A stretch of 64,000 bases of DNA from Verrucomicrobiaceae bacterium (lineage in GTDB: Bacteria > Verrucomicrobiota > Verrucomicrobiia > Verrucomicrobiales > Verrucomicrobiaceae), in the NCBI GenBank assembly GCA_015075365.1, contig JABTUN010000003.1:62001-126000 (forward strand). Direction: 5' to 3'. The notes beneath the pieces are model-generated. The model did not search any database. It was not told where the DNA came from and worked only from the letters and a program-made list of their open reading frames with translations. The position numbers and the translations under genes were made by a program. Shown one piece after another: positions 34,214-43,370 of this stretch. The first letter of the stretch is position 1. The number at the start of each line of letters is the position of its first letter.

Positions 34214-34487
34214 GGTGGAGGACGCGTGTAACGTTGCGATGAGTGCCGTTGATGCGTCAAATCAGCTTCACAATTGTGCCAGGGATTCACAGTGGAGAAC
34301 ACCGCAACGGGCATTTCCCCTTGGAAAATCAAGGGTTCCAGCGCTGGCACGGTCCTTGCAGAGCATGCGTCGGGTCTTATGCCGGATCGTGCGAGCGTCC
34401 GGCGCGGGCCCGACCTCTCCGGTGCGCCGCATGGGACAGGAGCGCTGGTGAGGACTCGACAAGGCCTGTCCCGAAACCAACCGCCCC
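34214..34487. promoter_or_regulatory. Divergent promoter region between the oxidoreductase and HtrA
   Basis: This 274-bp gene-free stretch lies between two divergent starts, so both promoters must be here. It includes gggcatttccccttggaaaatcaagg near 34310-34337, which has local symmetry (tttccccttggaaaa). I cannot place a convincing sigma-70 or stress-type promoter. Confidence 0.35.
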
Positions 34488-35933
34488 ATGAAAACCAAAC
34501 CGATTCTCCTCATCGCCGTCAGTGCCATTTCGGGTCTCGGACTCGTCTCCTTGATCCATGCCGACGCTCTTCCCCAACTGAAGACCGACAACGCGCCGCT
34601 CAGCGCCGAGGCGCGGCCGAATCTGAGCTTCGCACCTGTGATCAAGCAGGTGACGCCTTCTGTGGTGAACATCTACACCAACAAAACCACCCGCGTCGAC
34701 CAGGGCATGGCACCGTTCCTCGATGATCCGTTCTTCCGCCGCTTCTTTGGCGGGCCGTTTGAGAGTATGCCGCGCGAGCGCAAGGAGCAGGCGCTCGGTT
34801 CCGGCGTGATCGTCTCCACCGACGGTTACATTTTGACCAACAGCCATGTCGTGGAGGGTGCTGACGAGATCAAAGTGGCGCTCAATGACAACAAGACCAC
34901 CTACGACGCGAAACTCGTGGGCACGGATCCGCAGACGGACATCGCGGTGATCAAAGTGAGCGCCAAGGACCTGCCCGCCATCACGCTGACAGACAGCGAC
35001 AACGTGCAGGTGGGCGATGTGGTGCTCGCCATCGGCAATCCCTTCGGCATCGGCCAGACGGTGACGATGGGCATCGTCAGCGCAAAGGGCCGCGGCGGCA
35101 TGGGCATCGTCGATTACGAGGACTTCATCCAGACTGACGCCTCCATCAATCCGGGGAACTCCGGCGGTGCGCTCGTGGATGCCACGGGCCGGCTCATCGG
35201 CATCAATCAATCGATCATCAGCCGCAGCGGCGGCAACCAGGGCGTGGGCTTCTCCGTGCCGGTGAACCTGGCGAAGTATGTGATGGAGCGCCTTGTGGCG
35301 GATGGCAAAGTCACGCGCGGCTACCTCGGCGTGATGATCCAGCCGGTGACGGACGACCTGGCGAAGGCCTTCGATTTGAAGGACAACTCCGGCGCGCTCG
35401 TCGGCGATGTCACGGAGGACTCTCCGGCCGAGGAGGCTGGTCTGAAGGAGGGCGATGTCATCACCGAGTTCAACGGCAAGAAGGTGAACAGCAGCCAGCA
35501 ACTGCGCCTGATGGTCTCGCAGACGGCTCCCGGCACCAAGGCACCGGTGAAACTGTTGCGTGATGGCAAGCCGATGGATCTCAGTGTGAAGCTGGGCGAA
35601 CTGCCGAAGGAAGGGCTGGCCAAGGCGGGCATGAAACGCGGCGGCGGCGATGAACTGCTCGATGGCGTGACCGTGGATGACCTGGACAACCGCGCACGCC
35701 GCCAGTTCGGACTGCCGAACGCGCTCGATGGCGCGGTGGTCACCGAGGTGGATCCATCGTCACCTGCCGCACGCGCCGGATTGCAGCCCGGTGACGTGAT
35801 CGTGGAGATCAACCGCCGCCGCGTGAGCAATGCGGACGAGGCCGTGCGCATGAGCGAGGGCCTGGAGGGCGACCGCGTGCTCCTGCGTGTGTGGAGCCGT
35901 GGAGGCAGCCGCTATCTGGTCATCTCGAAGTGA
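34488..35933 (+). CDS. Do/HtrA family periplasmic serine protease with two PDZ domains
   Basis: A 481-residue envelope protease/chaperone. The signal segment is about 5-25 (PILLIAVSAISGLGLVSLIHA). The catalytic triad is visible as His 120 (LTNSHVVEGA), Asp 151 (DPQTDIAVIKV) and Ser 225 (INPGNSGGALV). PDZ1 starts at about 285 (TRGYLGVMIQPVTDDLA) and PDZ2 lies at about 390-475 (AVVTEVDPSSPAARAGLQPGD). It degrades or refolds damaged exported proteins. It has its own strong terminator. Confidence 0.95.
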   Translation: MKTKPILLIAVSAISGLGLVSLIHADALPQLKTDNAPLSAEARPNLSFAPVIKQVTPSVVNIYTNKTTRVDQGMAPFLDDPFFRRFFGGPFESMPRERKEQALGSGVIVSTDGYILTNSHVVEGADEIKVALNDNKTTYDAKLVGTDPQTDIAVIKVSAKDLPAITLTDSDNVQVGDVVLAIGNPFGIGQTVTMGIVSAKGRGGMGIVDYEDFIQTDASINPGNSGGALVDATGRLIGINQSIISRSGGNQGVGFSVPVNLAKYVMERLVADGKVTRGYLGVMIQPVTDDLAKAFDLKDNSGALVGDVTEDSPAEEAGLKEGDVITEFNGKKVNSSQQLRLMVSQTAPGTKAPVKLLRDGKPMDLSVKLGELPKEGLAKAGMKRGGGDELLDGVTVDDLDNRARRQFGLPNALDGAVVTEVDPSSPAARAGLQPGDVIVEINRRRVSNADEAVRMSEGLEGDRVLLRVWSRGGSRYLVISK

Positions 35934-35939
35934 CTCCTC

Positions 35940-35975
35940 AGGCCGGACGCAAGGCGCGTCCGGCCTTTTTCTTTT
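35940..35975 (+). terminator. Strong rho-independent terminator after htrA
   Basis: aggccggacgc (35940-35950) pairs perfectly with gcgtccggcct (35956-35966) around a 5-base loop, followed by a T-rich tail (tttttctttt). It begins four bases after the protease stop codon. Confidence 0.9.
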
Positions 35976-36017
35976 CGACGACACTCGATTCCGATCTTAT
36001 GGGGCTCCATCTGTCAT

Positions 36018-36953
36018 ATGACTGGTCTTCCTGCCGCTCCGATTTGTTTCACGCCGCATTACCACACCCGCGTCTGGGGCGGGAGGAGGCTGGAGACATC
36101 GCTGGGGCGTGTGTTGCCGGACGCGCAGCCCTATGGTGAATCGTGGGAACTTTCGGATCGTGCGGACTGCCAGAGCGTGGTGGCCGGCGGGCCGCTCGCA
36201 GGTGTCCGTTTGAATGAACTGTGGCAAAAACATCGCCGCGACATCTTCGGCGCCGGTTTGGAAAAGCATCCCGCACCTCGTTTTCCGCTGCTGATCAAAG
36301 TGCTCGATTGTTCCGACGATCTTTCCATCCAGGTGCATCCGCCCGCGGAAATCGCGCCGGAGCTGAACGGGGAGCCAAAATCGGAAATGTGGCATTTTGT
36401 CGAGGCGCAGCCCGGCGCGAAGCTCTACGCCGGGCTGCGGCGCGGTGTGACGCGTGCGCAATTCGAGCGCGCGCTGGTCGATGGCACCGTGGCGGACTGC
36501 GTGCATGCGATCGAGGCACAGCGCGGCGACAGCCTCATGGTCCACAGCGGCCGCTTGCACGCGCTGGGCGCCGGATTGCTCGTTTTCGAGATTCAGCAGA
36601 ACAGTGACACGACATACCGCGTCTTTGACTGGAACCGCGTGGGGCTCGATGGCAAGCCGCGCCAGCTTCATGTGGAGGAATCCCTGCGCTGCATCGACTT
36701 CGATGATTTCGAGCCTCACCTGCGTCTGGCGGGTGAAAACGGCACGCTGGCCGAGTGCGCGCACTTTGGCGTCGAGCGCCGCGAGCCCGGCGTGGACACC
36801 GCTCTGGGCGGATTTCGCCTCATCATGGCCTTGGAGCCGCTGAATTGGGCCGGCACGGCCATCAGCGCCGGCAGCGTGGCCATCTGGCCTGCCTGTCATG
36901 CACCCGCGCCGGCGATCACGGGTGGCGCGTGGCTGGAAATCGCGGTGCGTTGA
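36018..36953 (+). CDS. Mannose-6-phosphate isomerase, class I
   Basis: A 311-residue cytosolic zinc enzyme that interconverts mannose 6-phosphate and fructose 6-phosphate. The zinc ligands are in DLSIQVHPPAE (Gln, His; about 95-105), KSEMWHF (Glu; about 117) and MVHSGRLHALGAG (His; about 175-187). The N-terminus HYHTRVWGGRRLET and YGESWELSDR match the short ManA/YvyI-type isomerases of about 310 residues. It ends 4 bp before the convergent SDR gene. No exopolysaccharide genes are adjacent, so a general sugar-phosphate role is likely. Confidence 0.92.
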   Translation: MTGLPAAPICFTPHYHTRVWGGRRLETSLGRVLPDAQPYGESWELSDRADCQSVVAGGPLAGVRLNELWQKHRRDIFGAGLEKHPAPRFPLLIKVLDCSDDLSIQVHPPAEIAPELNGEPKSEMWHFVEAQPGAKLYAGLRRGVTRAQFERALVDGTVADCVHAIEAQRGDSLMVHSGRLHALGAGLLVFEIQQNSDTTYRVFDWNRVGLDGKPRQLHVEESLRCIDFDDFEPHLRLAGENGTLAECAHFGVERREPGVDTALGGFRLIMALEPLNWAGTAISAGSVAIWPACHAPAPAITGGAWLEIAVR

Positions 36954-36957
36954 TCCC

Positions 36958-37668
36958 TCACGCCGGTTTCACCGAAAAGTCACTGTCGTCGAGGGAGCGC
37001 AGCACCAGCTCGCGTGGCACGCAGAAGTCATCCATCTCGATGCAGCGCACGATGCCGTCCGCGATGTGCTCCGGCTTGAGGAAAAGCTGCGTGGGAGCCT
37101 GCCGCGTGCTCGCATCGGTCCAGAACGCGGTATCGACACCGCCGGGAAGAATCGCGGTGACGCGGATGCGATGCGCCGCGGCCTCCTCGGCCAGACCTTG
37201 GGTGAAACCACGCACGCCCCACTTCGCGGCGCAGTACACCGTCTCGCTCGGGATGCCGCGCAGGCTGGCGGTGGAGATGACATTGATGATATGGCCGCCC
37301 TTTTGCGGGATCATGGCCTTCAACGCGGCCTGGGAGCCGAGGATGGTGCCTTTGAGGTTCACATCCAGCATGAGATCGATCTCCGCCTCTGTGTAGTCGG
37401 GAATCCAGCGATGCCGCGCGAGACCGGCATTGTTCACCCACACGGCCACGGGACCGAGTTCCGCCGTGACCTGATCCACCGCGGCCTGCACCCCGGCGGC
37501 GCGTGTCACATCGCAGCGGATGGAAAGAGCGTTCGCATCCTCCAGCGGTGCGTTTTCGAGGTCGAGGGAGGCGACGCGCGCGCCGCGGGCAAGCAGCGCC
37601 TTCATGGTGGCGAGCCCGATGCCTTTCGCGCCGCCGGTGACGACGCAGACTTGGTGGGTGAGGTTCAT
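36958..37668 (-). CDS. SDR family oxidoreductase
   Basis: 236 residues from ATG 37668 (MNLTHQVCVVTGGAKGIGLA). A classical short-chain dehydrogenase: cofactor motif TGGAKGIG (11-18), NNAG at about 83, and catalytic Ser in NVISTASLRGIP with Tyr and Lys in ETVYCAAKWGVRG. The Asp after the second strand (SLDLENAPL) suggests NAD rather than NADP. The substrate is unknown; members of this kind act on sugars, sterols or acyl groups. Confidence 0.9.
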   Translation of the reverse strand: MNLTHQVCVVTGGAKGIGLATMKALLARGARVASLDLENAPLEDANALSIRCDVTRAAGVQAAVDQVTAELGPVAVWVNNAGLARHRWIPDYTEAEIDLMLDVNLKGTILGSQAALKAMIPQKGGHIINVISTASLRGIPSETVYCAAKWGVRGFTQGLAEEAAAHRIRVTAILPGGVDTAFWTDASTRQAPTQLFLKPEHIADGIVRCIEMDDFCVPRELVLRSLDDSDFSVKPA

Positions 37669-37718
37669 GCGCCGCGACAGTGGCGCGCGGCGGCGTTTTG
37701 CCAAGCGCGACGCGCGGA

Positions 37719-38633
37719 TCAGGCGTCCTGCGGCTTCACGACGAGCACGGAGCAGGGGAGCCTGCCGAGCACGCGCTCCGCGGTGGAGCCGAGGAAGAGA
37801 TAGCGCAGGTTCGTGCGGCCCAGCGCGCCCATCACGATGAGATCCGCGCCGACGGCACGTGCGTGATCGGCGATGCCGCGGCCGACATTGGCATCCTCGT
37901 GCAGCGCCTCCTGCGTTTGGATGCCCTGCGCGGCGGTCTGGACGAACTCATGAAGGCGTGACACGAGGCTGGAGATGAGTTCCTCGCGTGGTGAGGCGGT
38001 GGCCTGGGCCATTCCGAGGCCGGATTCACCAAACGGGCCGATCAAGGGCAGCATGGTGCCGGGATCGGACCACACGTGCAGGAAATCGACCGCCGCGGCG
38101 TCCTGCGCGGCGATTTCCCGCGCCAGGGCGGCCACGCGCTCCGAGTGCGGCGAAAAGTCGATGCCTGCGACGATCTTCTGAAATGGCTGCGGGTGGCCGG
38201 AGCGCACGAGCAACACATCCACGGGCGATTTGCGGGCCATTTTCCCCGCCACCGAGCCGGCGCCGGTCGTGTTCTCCCCGGAGCCCGCGATGCCCGCCAC
38301 GAGCAGGTCCGCCTTCAGCGACTTCACATGCTCCAGGATGCCATGCAGCGGTGCGTCGATGGCGATGGTGACCTCCGTGCCGGCGGGTGCCTGCGCCTGG
38401 GCCAGCCATTGGTCGAGCGCCCGCATGCCGCCCTCCGTGGCGGTCTTCACCGCCTTTTCAAACGGCTCCACATGCTTGTCCGCCAGCGCGGCGAGCGCGT
38501 CACGGTCGATGACATGCAGCACATGCAGCCTGGCCCCATGCAGGGCGGCGAGGCGCGCGGCCTGGTCGAGGGCGGAGCGGGAGCCGGTGGAGAAATCCAC
38601 GGCGACGAGGATGGTCTGGAGTTTGCGGCTCAT
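37719..38633 (-). CDS. Universal stress protein with tandem USP domains
   Basis: 304 residues from ATG 38633 (MSRKLQTILVAVDFSTGSRS). Two USP folds lie at about 5-150 and 157-302. The second keeps the full ATP-binding signature GALGRTNLRYLFLGSTAERVL (G-2x-G-9x-GST; quoted in two parts, GALGRTNLR and FLGSTAERVL). The first has GIAGSGENTTGAGSVAGKM, a modified form. USP proteins bind ATP or other nucleotides under stress. A second USP-bearing gene lies at 47455-49416, fused to a transporter. Confidence 0.9.
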   Translation of the reverse strand: MSRKLQTILVAVDFSTGSRSALDQAARLAALHGARLHVLHVIDRDALAALADKHVEPFEKAVKTATEGGMRALDQWLAQAQAPAGTEVTIAIDAPLHGILEHVKSLKADLLVAGIAGSGENTTGAGSVAGKMARKSPVDVLLVRSGHPQPFQKIVAGIDFSPHSERVAALAREIAAQDAAAVDFLHVWSDPGTMLPLIGPFGESGLGMAQATASPREELISSLVSRLHEFVQTAAQGIQTQEALHEDANVGRGIADHARAVGADLIVMGALGRTNLRYLFLGSTAERVLGRLPCSVLVVKPQDA

Positions 38634-38757
38634 GGTGGTGAAGGGTTGGGCAGGGGCAAAACGTGCCGGGATGGGAGGAAACTTCATCTCGAATCCAGCG
38701 GCGGGCCAAGTTCGTCCGAATCTTTGACAAAATGGGAGCTCCCCGCATGATCTCTGA

Positions 38758-39543
38758 ATGTCCCGCCTCCACTCCGCCTCGCTCGCGCTGCCTGGCGCGC
38801 TCCTGCTCAGTGTCATCCTCCTGGCCTGCACCACAGTGCCTGATGCCGGGCGCATGGCATTCAACTTCATTCCGGACACGCAGCTCAGCCAGATGGGGCT
38901 GACGGAGTTTGAGAAGATCAAGTCGCAGAAGCGGCGCTCGCGCAACGCAGGCCACATCGCAGCGGTAAACCGCGTGGCGGAGCGGCTGAAGCGCATCGTG
39001 CCGGTGCCGGGCGCGCGCTGGGAGTTTGTGGTGTTCGATGACGGCACGCCGAATGCCTTCGCGCTGCCCGGCGGCAAGGTCGGGGTGAACAGCGGCATCT
39101 TCCAGGTGGCGCGCAATGACGCGCAGCTCGCCGCCGTGATCGGGCACGAGCTGGCGCATGTGGTGGCCGGCCACAGCGGCGAAAGGCTCAGCACCGGCAT
39201 CCTGGGCGCGGTGGGCGTGGCCGCCCTGGGCGCCGCTCTTGGCGGCGAGGACAGCCGCGCGCGCAACGTGGCCACCGGCGCGGCCGGTGCCGCCGTGGGC
39301 CTGGGCATGCTGCGGTTCAGCCGCGGCCAGGAGCTGGAGGCGGACCGCCTCGGCACCCTCTACATGGCCCGCGCTGGCTACGATCCGCGCCAGAGCGTCC
39401 AGCTCTGGCAGAATTTCGCCCGGCACGGCTCCAGGAGCGGGGGCGGCCGCCTCCCGGCCTTCCTCAGCACGCATCCGCTCGATTCCACCCGCATCGCCAG
39501 CCTGGAGGCCTTCATGCCCCGCGCCCTTTCGGAGTATCATTGA
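38758..39543 (+). CDS. M48 family metallopeptidase, lipoprotein
   Basis: A 261-residue zinc peptidase anchored by a lipobox (LLSVILLAC, Cys about 24). The active site is VIGHELAHVVAGH (HExxH, about 125-137), and the third ligand is the Glu in GQELEADRLGTLYMARAGYD (about 190-209; quoted core ELEADRLG). This is the BepA/LoiP/YfgC-like class, which handles outer-membrane protein quality control in Gram-negative envelopes. It is divergent from the USP gene at 38633 and convergent with ldhA. Confidence 0.9.
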   Translation: MSRLHSASLALPGALLLSVILLACTTVPDAGRMAFNFIPDTQLSQMGLTEFEKIKSQKRRSRNAGHIAAVNRVAERLKRIVPVPGARWEFVVFDDGTPNAFALPGGKVGVNSGIFQVARNDAQLAAVIGHELAHVVAGHSGERLSTGILGAVGVAALGAALGGEDSRARNVATGAAGAAVGLGMLRFSRGQELEADRLGTLYMARAGYDPRQSVQLWQNFARHGSRSGGGRLPAFLSTHPLDSTRIASLEAFMPRALSEYH

Positions 39544-39559
39544 GCCCGGTTTCCGTCGC

Positions 39560-40555
39560 TCACGTCAGCAGCGTGCCCTCCAGCCAACCGCCCTGGGACA
39601 GGAGGTTGGAGACGGTGACACGGGCGATCTCACTGAGGGCCTCGTGGGTCAGAAAGGCCTGGTGGGAGGTGACGAGCACATTAGGGAAGCTGAGCAGGCG
39701 GCTGAGCTCATCGTCCTCCAGCAGGCCGTGCTCCGAGTGGTCCTCGAAAAAGATGCCTTCCTCCTCTTCATAGACATCCAGCGCCACGCCGCCGAGCTGG
39801 CCGCTTTTCAGGTGCCCGATCAGCGCGGCGGTATCGATCAGCTTGCCGCGGCTGGTGTTCAGCAGATACGCGCCGGGCTTCATCCGCGCGAGCGTGTCGG
39901 CATTCAGCAGATGATGCGTCTCCGGCGTGAGCGGCAGGTGCAGGCTGAGGATGTCGGCCTTTTCGAGCACCTCGTCAAAGCGGGTGTAACGCACGGCATG
40001 ACCCGCCGCCCAGTCGTTTTGTGGAAAAGGATCATAAGCCAGCACCTCGCAACCGAAGCCACGAAAAATCTGCGCCGTGCAGCGGCCGATCTTGCCCGTG
40101 CCGATGATGCCGGCGGTCTTGCCATGCAGATCAAAGCCCACGAGTCCGGCCAGCGAGAAATTGAACTCCCGCACGCGGTTGTGAGCACGGTGAATCTTTC
40201 GGTTCAGCGTGAGCAGCAGCGCCACCGTGTGCTCCGCCACCGCATGGGGCGAGTAGGCCGGCACGCGGGTCACGGCGATGCCCAGCTCGCGTGCCGCGGC
40301 GAGGTCCACCTGGTTGAATCCCGCGCAACGCAGCGCGGCATGCCGCACGCCGGAATTGGCGAGCTGTCGGAGGCAGTCGCGGTCGAGCTTGTCATTCACA
40401 AAGACGCACACCGCCTCACAGCCCGCCGCTGTGGCCGCTGTCTCTGCGGTGAGGCGGAACTCATGAAAGCGCCAGGTGATCTGCTCCGCACCTGCGGCGG
40501 CGAGCATGTAATCACGATCGTAGGGTTTGGTGTCGTAGAAGGAGACGGTGGGCAT
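39560..40555 (-). CDS. 2-hydroxyacid dehydrogenase (D-lactate dehydrogenase, LdhA-like)
   Basis: A 331-residue cytosolic NAD enzyme of the expected length. The N-terminus MPTVSFYDTKPYDRDYML is that of fermentative D-lactate dehydrogenases. The NAD motif is GIIGTGKIGRCTAQIFRGFG (about 150-169). The catalytic Arg is in LLNTSRGKLIDT (about 236), the Glu in VALDVYEEEEG (about 264) and the His in LVTSHQAFLTHEAL (about 297). It reduces pyruvate to D-lactate. It ends 16 bp from the convergent M48 gene. Confidence 0.92.
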   Translation of the reverse strand: MPTVSFYDTKPYDRDYMLAAAGAEQITWRFHEFRLTAETAATAAGCEAVCVFVNDKLDRDCLRQLANSGVRHAALRCAGFNQVDLAAARELGIAVTRVPAYSPHAVAEHTVALLLTLNRKIHRAHNRVREFNFSLAGLVGFDLHGKTAGIIGTGKIGRCTAQIFRGFGCEVLAYDPFPQNDWAAGHAVRYTRFDEVLEKADILSLHLPLTPETHHLLNADTLARMKPGAYLLNTSRGKLIDTAALIGHLKSGQLGGVALDVYEEEEGIFFEDHSEHGLLEDDELSRLLSFPNVLVTSHQAFLTHEALSEIARVTVSNLLSQGGWLEGTLLT

Positions 40556-40713
40556 GGCAGGGAAGGTGGTGGTGAAAAGGGGTAAGGGTTAGGTCAGCAT
40601 CCAAGCCGCCAGCGCAGTCATGAGACCATAAAGCGGCATGGGAACCGCAGTTTGAAGCAAAATGGCACCTTCGGCGTTTCGCAGGCTACGTCTGAATGTT
40701 TGGGAGATAAACA

Positions 40714-40956
40714 TCACCTGTTCTTCAATCGAGCCTCCGCCTCCAGCCAGTGGTCCAGTTCACGCCCGGCAGGGCAGCCTTCGCTGATATAAATGAAGTA
40801 GGCGCAGGTGGCGATCTCCACCTCGGTGATCTCCGGCTCAGGGGCCTGGGCTGCCGCTTGCGTGTGTTTGCGCACCGGTTTGTTGACGCTGGTGCTCTTC
40901 TTCTTCGGCTTGCTGGGCGTTTTGGCCGCAGAGGTGGACTTTCGGGCTGTTTTCAT
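40714..40956 (-). CDS. Small DUF2934 protein
   Basis: 80 residues from ATG 40956. The first half is a Lys/Thr/Ala-rich tail (MKTARKSTSAAKTPSKPKKK), probably disordered and nucleic-acid-compatible. The second half is the DUF2934 unit, IATCAYFIYISEGCPAGREL and DHWLEAEARLK. The frame is open upstream to 41121, but that part is less protein-like. The domain occurs in many Gram-negative phyla with unknown function. Confidence 0.7.
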   Translation of the reverse strand: MKTARKSTSAAKTPSKPKKKSTSVNKPVRKHTQAAAQAPEPEITEVEIATCAYFIYISEGCPAGRELDHWLEAEARLKNR

Positions 40957-41102
40957 GCTGTGGGGCAGGCGGTTAAGGCGTGAGGAAATGTCCTCATCAA
41001 AAGGGGATACACCGGAGGCCGTCTTTCGACTCAACAAGCGCATGAGCAGGCGCACACCGCGCAATTGGCGCATGCAAACATGAGTGTCCGTGCCCATTCC
41101 CC

Positions 41103-41747
41103 TCAGAACCGCACCCGCCACCAGGTGCCGATAATGGATTCGTGACCCCAGGTGCCTTGCGCGCGGGAGGATAGGATCATGTAAAAGAGGTCGAGGTCGG
41201 ACTTCGTGCCCGTTTTGAAGGTGAGGCTGAGCGGGATGAGGCGGTTCTCAGTCCGCTGCATGCGGTGGAGGTCGGTGAGCCATTCGTTGTTGGCATACAC
41301 GCGAGTCAGCGGCCCAAGGGGCTGTGGAAAGGTATAAGCGATCTGAAGGCGATGGCGCAGACGGTGCGTGGTGAGGCTTTCCTCCTCGTTCCAGCGCCAT
41401 TCCATCCGGTTGCGCAGTTCGATGGCGAGGTGCGGGGTGAGGTCGAAGTGCGGATTGATCTCCAGCTCCGGGCGAAACTGCGTGAAGCGGTCGTTTGTAC
41501 GGGTGTTCTCAATGCTCAGCAGCGATAGGCCGATGCCTCCATCCAGCCAGGGACGCAGCGCCTGGCGGAAACGCGGGCTGGCGATCTGCACATAGGCTCC
41601 ATCATCCGCATCAAGCCGGTTTCCAAGAAAGACCCAGGCGCGGCGTATGTCATCCCGCCAGAACTCCAGCGAAGACCAGGCCCACCACTCGTCGGCATGG
41701 ACAGCGGGTGCGAGCACAAGGAGCAGGAGGAGAAAGGCGGGACGCAT
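41103..41747 (-). CDS. DUF2490 family outer-membrane-barrel-like protein
   Basis: A 214-residue exported protein (signal MRPAFLLLLLVLAPAVHA). The mature part alternates polar and aromatic residues in beta strands (WWAWSSLEFWRDDIRRAWV, FTQFRPELEINPHFDLTP, HLAIELRNRMEWRWNEEE, ending GTWWRVRF with a terminal Phe). The pattern and terminal aromatic residue fit a small outer-membrane beta-barrel of the DUF2490 family. No function is known. Confidence 0.75.
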   Translation of the reverse strand: MRPAFLLLLLVLAPAVHADEWWAWSSLEFWRDDIRRAWVFLGNRLDADDGAYVQIASPRFRQALRPWLDGGIGLSLLSIENTRTNDRFTQFRPELEINPHFDLTPHLAIELRNRMEWRWNEEESLTTHRLRHRLQIAYTFPQPLGPLTRVYANNEWLTDLHRMQRTENRLIPLSLTFKTGTKSDLDLFYMILSSRAQGTWGHESIIGTWWRVRF

Positions 41748-41857
41748 GATGGATTAACCAACCTTAGAACAGGGCGTGCCAGATGCGTCCGGCATCATGA
41801 AATTGTGTGACATCATCCTGGCTTGCCCCGTGCTGTATTTGCGTCTTTTGAAGCACC

Positions 41858-43285
41858 ATGATCGACACAAGGGCGGAGGTGCGGCGCATTTTGAAGGGGC
41901 TGGAGTTCAGCTCCGGGGCCGCCGTGATGAAATTCGTCCTGTGCGCCGCCGCAGCGTGGGCCTGCGCCTTTTTGCCGGTGCATGAAGGACTCGGCGAGGC
42001 GGGGCGCTGGTCGATGCTGGTCGTGTTGTTGGGGGCGGGGCTGTGGGTCACGGAGGCGGTGCCGGCCTTTGCCGTGGCGCTGCTCATCATCGGGCTGCAA
42101 ATCGTGACGCTGGGCCGTCCAGGCGGGCCTTTGCTGGAGGCGGAGGATGTGAAGGGCTGGGAGATTTTTGTGCGGCCCTGGGCCAGCCCGCCGATGTGGC
42201 TCTTTTTCGGCGGCCTCGTGCTGGCTGCTGCGGCGACGCGCACGGGTGTGGACCGGCACCTGGCAGGCCGGGTGATGCGCTGGTCGGGCGGCCGGGCGCA
42301 GGTGCTGCTGCCGGCCATGATGGGGCTGGCCTTTGTGCTGAGCATGTTCATGTCCAACACGGCCACCACCGCGCTGCTGCTGGTGATGCTGCGGCCCGCG
42401 CTGGACGGCCTGCCGTCAAATTCGCCCGTCGCCCGATCCCTGCTGCTCGGCCTGGCTGTGGCGGCGAACCTGGGCGGGATGGGCACGCTCATCGGCACAC
42501 CGCCGAATGCCATCGCCGCCGGGTTGCTGGAGTCTGAGCAGCCGGTGGACTTTCTGCGCTGGATGCTGGTGGCCCTGCCGCCGGCGTGTTTGCTGGCTGC
42601 TTTGGGCTGGATGCTGTTGTCATGGCGGATGGGTGGTGGCAGCGCAGAACTGCCCGAGGAACTGCCGGACTCTGAGGCCGTAGGCGAGCCGGTGAGGCGC
42701 TGGCAGCGCCTGGCCACCGCGGTCATTTTTCTCCTCACCGTGGCGCTGTGGATGTCCGGTGAGTGGCACGGGATCCCCACTGGCGTGGTGTCCTTTGTGC
42801 CTATCGTGGCGCTTTCCGTGATCGGCGTCATACGGCGGGAGGACATCAAGAGCATCGAGTGGGATGTGCTCATCCTGCTCGCTGGCGGCCTTTCGCTTGG
42901 AGTCGGCATCGAGGCTTCAGGCCTGGCAAAATGGCTCGCCTCTGGTGTGGGTGCGCTGGGCATGCCGTCGTGGGCAGCGGGTCTGGCGTTGGCGTGGATC
43001 GCGGCTCTGGTGTCCAATCTCATGAGCAACACGGCCGCGGCGAACATCTTGTTGCCGGTGACATTGGTGATCGCCAACGGCACCGGGCAGGACGCGGCCT
43101 CGCTGGTCATCCCTGTCGCGCTTGGCTGTTCTGTGGCGATGGCGCTGCCCATTTCCACACCGCCCAATGCGCTGGTCTATTCCAGCGGTCGCCTGCGCGC
43201 AGCCGACTACCTGCCCGCCGGGCTGCTGATGTTCTTTCTCGGGCCGCCGCTGGCTGTTTTTTGGTGTTGGTTGATCGCATCTTGA
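41858..43285 (+). CDS. SLC13/DASS family anion transporter
   Basis: A 475-residue membrane protein with about 11 helices. The family's two inverted hairpin repeats are visible as SMFMSNTATTALLLV plus GTLIGTPPNAIAAG in the first half, and LVSNLMSNTAAANILL plus ISTPPNALVYSSG in the second. The SNT and TPPN motifs bind sodium and a dicarboxylate or sulfate-type anion. The substrate (dicarboxylate, citrate or sulfate) cannot be chosen. It is followed, 85 bp later on the same strand, by a Na/phosphate cotransporter. Confidence 0.92.
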   Translation: MIDTRAEVRRILKGLEFSSGAAVMKFVLCAAAAWACAFLPVHEGLGEAGRWSMLVVLLGAGLWVTEAVPAFAVALLIIGLQIVTLGRPGGPLLEAEDVKGWEIFVRPWASPPMWLFFGGLVLAAAATRTGVDRHLAGRVMRWSGGRAQVLLPAMMGLAFVLSMFMSNTATTALLLVMLRPALDGLPSNSPVARSLLLGLAVAANLGGMGTLIGTPPNAIAAGLLESEQPVDFLRWMLVALPPACLLAALGWMLLSWRMGGGSAELPEELPDSEAVGEPVRRWQRLATAVIFLLTVALWMSGEWHGIPTGVVSFVPIVALSVIGVIRREDIKSIEWDVLILLAGGLSLGVGIEASGLAKWLASGVGALGMPSWAAGLALAWIAALVSNLMSNTAAANILLPVTLVIANGTGQDAASLVIPVALGCSVAMALPISTPPNALVYSSGRLRAADYLPAGLLMFFLGPPLAVFWCWLIAS

Positions 43286-43370
43286 GGGCGGCGGGGCCTT
43301 GTCACAAAGGCGTAACGCGCGAGGACTTGGCTGTCGTGCCGAACGGATAGAGAAGGTGAACGGTCTTCTC

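Noticed and set aside
32024..34231. 735-codon plus-strand open frame
   Set aside because: It mirrors the FAD oxidoreductase gene; composition is Arg/His/Ala-rich with no recognisable fold, while the minus strand has a signal peptide and FAD motifs.
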